DNA of 64,000 nucleotides, taken from assembly GCA_947650285.1 (NCBI GenBank), contig CANTFL010000234.1, positions 213,733 through 277,732 on the forward strand, in the 5' to 3' direction. Position numbers and translations under genes: made by a program. The notes below the pieces were generated by a model. It did not search any database. It had not been told where the DNA came from and saw nothing but the letters and a program-made list of their open reading frames with translations. The first letter of the stretch is position 1. Each line of letters opens with the position of its first letter. Origin of the DNA: Hyaloperonospora brassicae (Eukaryota; Oomycota; Peronosporomycetes; Peronosporales; Peronosporaceae). Positions 11,524 to 19,625 of this stretch are shown in pieces.

Positions 11524-11640
11524 GTGTGTCGAAACCGTTTTGAAGTGATGCAGTCACATGAAGGCAAATCGGATGAATCCTCAAGATCCGGACAAGTATG
11601 CTGGGAGGCGGTATATGCTGATGGATGGGGTTGCAAGGTG

Positions 11641-11699
11641 TGCTAGTTGGTAGCATACGCTGATGGATGGGGTGGCAAGATGTGCTAGGAGGTAGCACA
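11641..11699 (+). repeat. Hairpin minisatellite between convergent ORFs (Gyp3)
   Basis: Repeated units of about 42 bases in 11598-11715 (consensus includes GCTGATGGATGGGGTGGCAAG) each contain a short inverted repeat: TGCTA-GTTGG-TAGCA at 11641-11655 and TGTGCTA-GGAGG-TAGCACA at 11681-11699. The rest of 11524-11866 shows nothing else I recognise. The position is the gap between the pol end (plus) and the antisense ORF end (minus). Confidence 0.7.
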
Positions 11700-11866
11700 T
11701 GATGATGGATGGAGCTAGTTGCGTGAGTATGGAGACAGTCAATTGAATTACCTTACTGAATGATGTGAGTGAGAAGGATCGAGGTTGCAAAGAATGATTA
11801 TTAAAAAAACGATTGAATGACTTACACGATTTTGATAGACGATCGGGCTCGGACACCGATCTTGGG

Positions 11867-13322
11867 CTAAGACGATGGAGCAGGCTTAAACTTGTCCTGT
11901 AGACGAGGGATCTGCGATCCGGGGTGATCCCAGTGGGCGTTACGGAACTGGTTGCGCCAAGGATCCTCTTGGTCGGCCATGTTCAATGCCTCTACCAGGT
12001 CGGCTGGGTAGGCATTATGCCCCAATCCGGAATTAGACTCGCTCTTCATGCATGCGCGGGTGATGCAAAAACAAAGGATCGAGCAAGATATTCAGATCGC
12101 AGTGGCCGTCGATCATGCCGCGGACTATCGTCTTCAGGAAATTCTTCCAACGCGCTTCAAAACAAGATCGACGCTGTTTACGCTGACGCCAAAACGTAAG
12201 CAGGAACCGATCAGACCGTCATTGAGCCGGAGAGATGGGAAACGCGTGTGTAGATTCTAACAGCGCTTGGCGATGACTGGACTCCAATTCCAAATAACGA
12301 GAGCCCATGTCCCTATACCACCCGGTCAGGGAAAACGAGATCGGGTTCACGGGACATCACGATGTTGTCCCAGGGAGATCGGGCGTAAAGGGCCGCAACG
12401 TGTCGCCTCGAGACTAGCCCAGAAGCCCAAGTCCCCGTAGGTGGAGCCCGCCCGTGAGAGTGATGAGGAAATAAGAAATGTCAAAGCTTGGAATAGTGAT
12501 TGAACAACAACTCGATCGACATCGTCCTCACGCAAACCATCGCAATCTGCGAGACCGACCAAGGAGAGATCTCAGAAGCTACCCGGCGGGAAGGTGCCAA
12601 ATAGTTGGGGATCCACCGATCATGAAGTCGCTGAAGTGGTAGGAGATCGTCAAAGTCGGCAGCCGCGAGGACTCGGTTAGCCACTAAGCGTACCTGAATG
12701 GTGATGCTGTTGTCGCTATCGGACAGACGGCTGGACGGGAGCGCAGTAAATCCACGGGGCGAACTAGCGGAGCCGACCTCGCTAGGTGCCTCTTCCGGCA
12801 ACGACAAATCCGCATCTCCAGAATCATCACCATCATCCTGAAGATCGATCACGGGAGTAGTCGCAACCGAAGCAGTCGAATAGTAAAGATAGCGAGGCTC
12901 CGGCTCGTTCGATGAAGACGGACGTGACGGCTCTTGGCCGGACATAGTTGTCACGGACGAAACAAAATTTGTTGGAGTGGCCGCCGAGGAGTCCGGAGTT
13001 GCGGATTGATCGTCCGATTTTGGGTGGCGACGAGCGGCCGATCTGGATTGATACATTACAGACCGAGTCAGATCATCCAAGCTAGAGGCAGACCCGGTCG
13101 AATCTTCACTTCCCGATCCATCTTTGGAAGCTGCAGGCGGAGACGGAGAAGAAGAATCGGAAGAAGGCGCGGGTGCATCCGATCTTGGAAAATTTTGAGG
13201 GGTTCAACGATAATAGGCGGGTGCCCGCTCGGGTTATGGAAGAATCCCTGGACCGTGATCCCGGTTGAACACGCTGGCGCTTAGCCGGCGGAGCAGGCGA
13301 TCTCGGTCGGGTCTTACGGACA
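11867..13322 (-). pseudogene. Gyp3 antisense ORF, C-terminal half
   Basis: Minus-strand homologue of the antisense ORF of Gyp1 (19626-22373). Open pieces at 12481-13080 (199 codons) and 11867-12049 (PWRNQFRNAHWDHPGSQIPR, then LQDKFKPAPSS stop) match the C-terminal block, including DRWIPNYLAPSRRVASEISP. Between 12050 and 12480 frameshifts and a deletion break it. At 13106-13342 the basic segment RSPAPPAKRQRVQPGSRSRD is visible. The coding strand continues on the other side of the Gyp2 insertion at 37140-38052, after removal of one GACA. In a 44-codon stretch (12621 down to 12490) 18 of 24 changed codons are synonymous against Gyp1. Function unknown. Confidence 0.85.
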
Positions 13323-15140
13323 TGTGGTGAAGTCGGTCTCACAAAATGACTTTAGTGAGTGTCGATCTTCCACTTGCCCAGACTTGCCGACTCACGGAGG
13401 GGGTACTCCGATCCGTGCCTTGCTGTATAACCTTGTGCTCACCTTGTGTACCCGTCGGTTGGGCTGGCTTGAGCTCTTCGTAATGGCCTTGGGAGATGTC
13501 GATCTTGCTGAGGGTTTGGGGTTGAGCGTTCGCTTCCGGTGCGGAAATCTTCACACCACGAACGGGGTTCTGCGATCCTGATCTTGAGTCGCGGCGATCT
13601 CTATTTGGAGATGTCGCGATCTCGATCTTGAATCACACCGATCTCGATTTGTCTTCGGGATCGGGGTCTTTGCTGTGCGGAAATCTTCACTCAGCAAATA
13701 GTTGTCTTGCGTCGATCTTGCGTTGGGATCGGTCCGATCTAGTCTTGGGATCGGCCGATCTTGCCGGAAGTGCGCAATGTGGGTGGATCGGTTGCTTGTT
13801 TCGCCAAAATGAAACGTGCCGATCTGTCCGGTAGATCGCTTCGATCGTGCTAGTTCTTGTCTTGAACTCCTTGTCCAGATCTTCTGAGCACTTGAGCCGC
13901 CTCGCGATCTTGTAACCAAAATACTTTTCCTTTACCGTTGTTTGCTGCTACCCTAGCAGTTTGAGTTGAGTTGAGTTACCTTAACCCCACCTTGGCCAAA
14001 CAATCCAAGGTGAGTACACGAAACACGGCGCGTGCGACGTCTCTTGATCGACGGGATGCCATAAACCCTGCCCGGAAGAGAAGTCTGCGACGTGCTTTAT
14101 ATGTAAAAACGGTAACTGTTTTATTATCCAACCAAATTAATAGCCATCCTATCCTTAAGCCTATTCCAAACTGTAGGTCACTCTCCGAACCGATATCACC
14201 TTTAAGCTTGACCGCCCCCTTGAACACGTGTCGAAATCCCGTGACATGTGCTCCAAAGATAGCGCCAATACTCCCGATATCGTACCTAGACATCAAAAAG
14301 GGAGCAAATTCCAAATGCGGTACCTAATACCCAATTTTGGTACCGAAAAGTCCAAAATAGTATCCAAAATGCCGAATGTGTCTAAATCCATTTTGCGACG
14401 TCAATTCGACCGGCTTCCACTGGCTCTTTCGGTCTGAACTTTTGCGACATCCTTCATGGACCTTCAACAAGCATGTATATCACAATCCAATAGCTCCATC
14501 ATCGATATATCCATAATCAGCAGGGAACATGACCGATCTGAGGTCCAATTCGAGATTGTTGAAGACCGACACAGTACAATCCGGCCCTATATGTTCTTCC
14601 GTTCGTTGTGCATGGTCCGATACCATCCTCACGGGTTCGTCTGCTTAATGGGACCATCCGCAGTTCTTACAACGGTCCCACGGGCTCCCACAAACAACCA
14701 CACTTCGAGATCGGTCCATAATTAACCTAAATCAGTACTCCCATTGGAGATCGGTGATGTGTATCTTCGATCACCTGGATGCTACAACTTTGTCACAGAG
14801 TCACGTCGCATCGCTTGGTCTCAGAAGTACCTTTCTCAGTTCAGATCGGTCTTCTGGTTCAATCTAGTCCCTCGTCCCAGATCGCACCGTGAAAATCATC
14901 TATGTCTGCGACTCGTCCCAGATTGTTCCAAGAAAATCACCCCTTTCTGCGCCTCGTCTCAGACCGTTCCACGTCCATCCTTCGGCCGACCGTTGGATCG
15001 GTCCGTCGATCTCCGTGGGATCACCTTCCGTCTCTCATCGGATCGCCAGATCACTTGGTGCCATTTTTCACCAGTACGTGGCGCCTCAATTAGATGGCCA
15101 CCGATCCATATCATAAATTTTAATTAATGAATTTGCCACA
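13323..15140 (-). repeat. Gyp2 3' LTR
   Basis: TGTGGTGAAGTC...AATTTGCCACA, 1818 bp. Nearly identical to the Gyp2 5' LTR except in the first 450 bases, where the 5' LTR looks like Gyp1. It is preceded by GACA. It contains the TTTTATTATCCAACC block and long GATC-dense stretches typical of the family. Short ORFs in it are repeated in all LTRs and not considered genes. Confidence 0.93.
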
Positions 15141-15730
15141 ACCGCCCCCTGTACTGAAATCCGTTTGGGCAGCAAAAGGCTTCAGTCCAGTAACTCATCA
15201 ACTTCGTTCCAAGCACTCAAGTCCATCCCATGACCTCCCCGACGCGCCTTTCCACTTCGCCAGTACCCTCGGAGTGTTCTACCGCACTTTTGTCGCCGGA
15301 TCGCGCTCTATCACCTAGACCGCCAGATCCCGGGAGGTATACTCCAATAGTCCCAGATCGACCTGGGTCTCCAAGTGATATTGGTCCGGCCGAATAGACA
15401 CATTTCTCCAGGGGATCACCAGATCGACTACCCACCGGGCCTTCGTCTCCTGCCCACGATCTGTCGTACAGAGCGCCAGATCACGGGAGGTATAATCGAA
15501 TAGTCCCAGATCGATCCATATCTCCACATTTCCCTACAGACGACCGGATCGACAGCCTGAGTTCAGCCCATCCCATTCTTCACCAGATCGATAGTTATAT
15601 GGGCTCCACTAATATCTCTATTCAATCGACCTGGATCGCCAGATCATCAGTCTCGGCTTAGATCGCTATTCGTTTGAACAAGATCGTTAGATCATTCTGC
15701 TTTACCTGAATCGCCGGTCTTAGTAGAATT
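15141..15730 (+). pseudogene. Gyp2 antisense ORF remnant (N-terminal part only)
   Basis: Right after the LTR the sequence ACCGCCCCCTGTACTG matches the polypurine tract and start of the Gyp1 antisense ORF region. The following 500-600 bases resemble the Pro/Ser/Asp-Arg rich N-terminus of that protein (codons for CCAGATCG-type repeats) but are out of frame with several stops, for example TAG at 15317. The coiled-coil and the conserved C-terminal block are absent. The reading direction is opposite to Gyp2 gag, as in Gyp1. Confidence 0.65.
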
Positions 15731-15875
15731 CAAAAATGATAGTACATCAGATTTCATTATCATCTTTCGTCACATCTTTTATCGTTGTATCACCATGCCA
15801 AATCAATCTCGCTCTCCATCAACTAGTTGGTAATTCAGTTCCATACTCATATACGAACAGCCCATTCCTCTGGCA

Positions 15876-16021
15876 TGTACTACCTCCAAGTACACCCTTC
15901 AAACCCATTCCACCAGCATATGCTACCTCCTAGCACACCCGTCCACCGATATCCTCCGCCACATACAGCCTCCCGGTATTTGCTTTCACCGCCTTACAGC
16001 CATATGCAACCTCCTTGCATA
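15876..16021 (+). repeat. Hairpin array, constant loop with changing stems (Gyp2)
   Basis: Four short inverted repeats stand in a row just beyond the stop of the minus-strand ORF ending at 16034: TGTACT/AGTACA (15876-15894), TGCTA-CCTCC-TAGCA (15921-15935), ATAC/GTAT (15963-15979, loop AGCCTCCCG) and TATGCAA-CCTCC-TTGCATA (16003-16021). The loop core CCTCC (GGAGG on the pol strand) is constant while the stems differ and stay complementary. The rest of 15731-16033 is low-complexity and shows no gene. Confidence 0.75.
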
Positions 16022-16033
16022 CTTCTACCAAAC

Positions 16034-17146
16034 CTAACCTCCATTTCGGTGTTCGACCCTTGATGCAGCTTCTTCTAAGTGCCTCACCTTAAATCGATTC
16101 CGGCTTGCTCGACCACGGTCATATTCTTGCAACAAATACACGCAATTTACATCTGCCTCGTCTATCCATGTCGGATCGCTAGAGCCTTTCCAACACCTCC
16201 CGACCGGACAGTGTACTCGTCCAACCCGTGTTTTTCGGCCAGATCGCGCGTCTTCTGTTCTTTTCACTTCGACCGTATCATCCTCTCGACATCCTTCCCA
16301 GCTATCGTCCGGCCACAATACCTTATCAAAGCCCACTCGATCAATCTCGTATACCGTCAAACAGATTATTGGCCGATCTTGAAACATCTTGACCTGCTTC
16401 AACTTCGAAACATGAACCATCGAGAACAACCTGTATGGTTTACCATCAATATCCAGTCGTACGATATGATCTACATATTTGACGGCCTCATGAAACGGTC
16501 CGTGCCACGTATGGGCTAAACTTGGTGCATATTCCTCCTTGAATCGATAGAGATAAAGCCGCAACTCCTCCTTACGACTTATGTGCAGTGGATTACGATC
16601 CGCATTATAGCGGTCGATCCCCGCCGTATCGGTCTCTGCGGTCATCACGGTGGACTGTCCATGCTCTTCACTGTATCCCATATCGGTCTCTTTTTTATGG
16701 TGATGACTGAATTCTTTTCTGTCAGGATCAACATCACTAGAATTTCCCCACTTGATCGCCTTTGCCCCCTCCTCGATCTTCAAGTTAGCAAATCGGTCGG
16801 GTTCCACAGCGTCACAGCTCATAGCCTTGGTGGCATTTTTCACAGCAGGAGACAGCATATCACCAATCACTCCAGGTAAGTCATTGTAAGTCCCTGGCAT
16901 AGCTGCGTCTCCAAGCTGCCGATTGTCTCGTCCTTGTAACACACAATCACGACTCGACATTCCGCCTGACTGACGTCTGGAATCTCCATGCACCGTATCA
17001 CTATCGTCAGGGTCTCCGTCTTTGGTCGCGCTATCTTCACATACCGATCGTTTCAATCCGATCGACGCTTGATCGATCTCCGTCTTGACCTGCGCCGGCG
17101 ATCTCGCACCCTCGTTTCCCTTCGACAATCTCACGGTCGCAATCAT
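16034..17146 (-). pseudogene. Gyp2 integrase tail and chromodomain fused to unknown region
   Basis: Open frame of 370 codons on the minus strand. Residues 1-175 are acidic and low complexity without a recognised domain. From about residue 190 it matches the Gypsy integrase tail (LYLYRFKEEYAPSLAHTWHG; PYRLFSMVHVSKLKQVKMF). From about 290 it matches a degenerate chromodomain (RKTRVGRVHCPVGRCWKGSS; DPTWIDEADVNC). No RT or integrase catalytic residues precede it. A stop lies between it and the in-frame repeat region 17147-17659 upstream, so the original protein was longer. It is probably a structural protein with targeting domain rather than an enzyme. Confidence 0.75.
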
Positions 17147-17670
17147 TTAGAGTCCTCTAACCAGTTGGGAATGCTCTTCTTGCGACTCACCATCCTTGAA
17201 TCCGATCCCGTCTGCCTGACAGCTGGACCGTTCTTGTAACAGATCAGCTACCTCAGACTCGGTGTCTTCGTTCGTAATCTCCCTTGTAGCGTCAATCTCT
17301 TGCTTCGTTCGGTCTTGTATCCACTCGACTCTTTTATCGTCGCATGCCGATTTTGTCCATCCAATCGACGCTTGATCGATCTCCACCTTTCCCTGCGCCG
17401 GCGATCTCGCACCCTCGTTTCCCTTCGACAATTTCACGGTCGCAATCATTTCGAGTCCTCTAACCAGTTGGGAATGCTCTTCTTGCGACTCACCATCCTT
17501 GAACCCGATCCCGTCTGCCTGACAGCTGGACCGTTCTTGTAACAGATCAGCTACCTCATACTCGGTGTCTTCATTCGTAATCTCCCTTGTAGCGTCAATC
17601 TCTTGCTTCGGTCGGTCTTGTATCCACTCGACGCTTTTAATCTTCTTTTTAGTATCCATCGCTGAAGGTA
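17147..17670 (-). pseudogene. Gyp2 repeat-rich coding segment (303-bp tandem repeats)
   Basis: Minus-strand frame of 170 codons (17147-17659). It is made of a 101-residue unit (WIQDR, EIDATREITNEDTE, QERSSCQADGIGFKDGESQE, KLSKGNEGARSPAQ) repeated: GGTCTTGTAT begins at 17311 and again at 17614, a period of 303 bases that preserves frame. A third partial unit opens the next ORF at 17146. I recognise no domain; it is acidic and hydrophilic. Gyp1 interrupts it at 17671. Confidence 0.7.
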
Positions 17671-17674
17671 TATT

Positions 17675-19537
17675 TGTGGTAAAGTCGATCTCACAAAATG
17701 GCTTTAGTGAGTGTCAATCTTCCACTTGCCCAGACTTGCCGACTCACGGAGGGGGTACTCCGATCCGTGCCTTGCTGAATAACCTTGTGCTCACCTTGTG
17801 TACCCGTCGGTTGGGCTGGCTTGAGCTCTTCGTAACGGCCTTGGGAGATGTCGATCTCGCTGAGGGTTTGGGGATGAGCGTTCGCTTCCGGTGCGGAAAT
17901 CTTCACACCACGAACGGGGTTCTGCGATCTTGATCTTGAGTCGCGGCAGTCACTCTTGGGCGATGTCGCGATCCCGATCTTGAATCACACCGATCTCGAT
18001 TTGTCTTCGGGATCGGGGTCTTCGCTGTGCGGAAATCTTCACTCAGCAAATAGTTGTCTTGCGTCGATCTTGCGTTGGGATCGGTCCGATCTAGTCTCGG
18101 GATCGGCCGATCTTGCCGGAAGTGCGCAATATGGGTGGATCGGTTGCTTGTTTCGCCAAAATGAAACGTGCCGATCTGCCCTGTAGATCGCTTCGGTCTT
18201 GCTCGGTCTTGTCTTGAACTCCTTGTCCAGATCTTCTGACCACTTGAGCTGCCTCGCGATCTTGTAACCAATGTCCTTTTCCTTTTCCTGATGTTGCTGC
18301 TACCCTAGCAGTTGAGTTAAGTGTGAGTACTTGATCGATCCGGGCCAAATATCCCGAGATCGCTCTTCTCGATCTTGGCCAACAATCCAAGATCGGTCTT
18401 CTGTGTCCTTGTAACACGCGCGCCTTGACCCGCCGGGGAAGCCAAATCAATCTTGCCCGGAGAAGAGGGGAGGGGAACGTGCGTCGTGAGCAGAAGAAGT
18501 AGAGTTCAAGTCTGTTTATTAACCAACCAAATTAATATCCGACCTATCATTAAGCCTATTCCCAACCGTAGGTCACTGTCCAAGTCGATATCACCTTTAA
18601 GCTTGACCGCCCCCTTGAACACGTGTCGAAATTTCGTGACCTGTGCTCCAAAGATAGCGCCAATACTCCCGATATCGTACCTAGACACCAGAAAGGGAGC
18701 AAATTCCAAATACGGTACCTAATACCCAATTTTGGTACCGAAAGGTCCAAAATAGTATCCAAATGCCGAATGTGTCTGAATCCATTTTGCGACGTCAATT
18801 CAACCGGCTTCCACTGGCTCTTTCGGTCTGAACTTTTGCGACATCACTCATGGACCTTCAACAAGCATGTATATCACAATCCAATAGCTCCATCATCGAT
18901 ATATCCATAATCAGCAGGGAACATGACCGATCTGATGCCCAATTCGAGATCGAGTAGGCTCGACACAGTGCGATCCGGCCCTATGTGTCGTTTCCGTTCA
19001 TTGTGTGTACTCCAATACCATTCCCAAGGGTCTATCTGCTCAATGGGACCATCCATAGTTCTTACAACGGTCCCACGGACTCCCACAAACATCCACAATT
19101 CCAGATCGGTCCATAATTAACCTAAATCAGTACTTCTTTTGGGAGCCCGGTATAGAATGTCACCGATCTAATAGACTTCAACACCGTTGTCACAGAGTCA
19201 CTTCGCATCGTCTGGTCCCAGATGCACCTTTCCAGAGTAATTCTGCTTCAGATCATCCGTTTAGTACAATCCAGTCCCTTGTCCCAGATCGCACCGTTAC
19301 AATCATTCCTTGTCCCAGATCGCAGCATGGGAATCATCCCTTTTCACGCCCCGTCTCAGATCGTTCCATACCCGTCAATCTGACGACAGTTGGATCGTAT
19401 CGTCTTTCTCCGTCGGGATCGCCTCCCATCTCTCATTGGATCGCCAGGTCCCGTGGTCTAATTCTCCACCAGTAAGTGGCGCCTCAAATATGTGGTCATC
19501 GATCCTCGTAGAAAATTTGATTAGGGACTTTGCCACA
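17675..19537 (-). repeat. Gyp1 3' LTR
   Basis: 1863 bp from TGTGGTAAAGTC to GACTTTGCCACA, paired with 30468-32330. About 19 GATC sites were counted by eye between 17680 and 18290. Towards the outer end in element sense (19260-19360) a CCCAGATCG/CTCAGATCG motif recurs three times at 30-45 bp spacing. It must supply the 3' processing signals for gag-pol. Because the antisense ORF starts 89 bases from its inner edge, it is also the likely promoter for that ORF. Confidence 0.95.
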
Positions 19538-19549
19538 ACCGCCCCCTGC
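19538..19549 (-). promoter_or_regulatory. Polypurine tract of Gyp1
   Basis: On the minus strand GCAGGGGGCGGT directly precedes the 3' LTR, the position where plus-strand DNA synthesis is primed. The same tract is kept in Gyp2 at 15141-15152. Confidence 0.7.
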
Positions 19550-19625
19550 ACTGAAGTCCATTGTACAGCAATTGACCTCAGTGCAGTCACTCATCAACTT
19601 TGCTCCAACCACTCAAGTCCATCTG

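Noticed and set aside
14456..14725. 89-codon ORF (MDLQQACISQSNSSI) repeated in the LTRs
   Set aside because: Same reason: position is fixed within the LTR, and other LTR copies carry different frames and stops.
15876..16021. CRISPR-like repeat array
   Set aside because: Units are irregular in spacing, the repeats are short palindromes with differing stems, and the surroundings are eukaryotic retroelements.
19530..19625. Upstream start of the antisense ORF at 19530
   Set aside because: The codon there is TTG and lies inside the LTR end. In a eukaryote the first ATG, at 19626, is the likely start.
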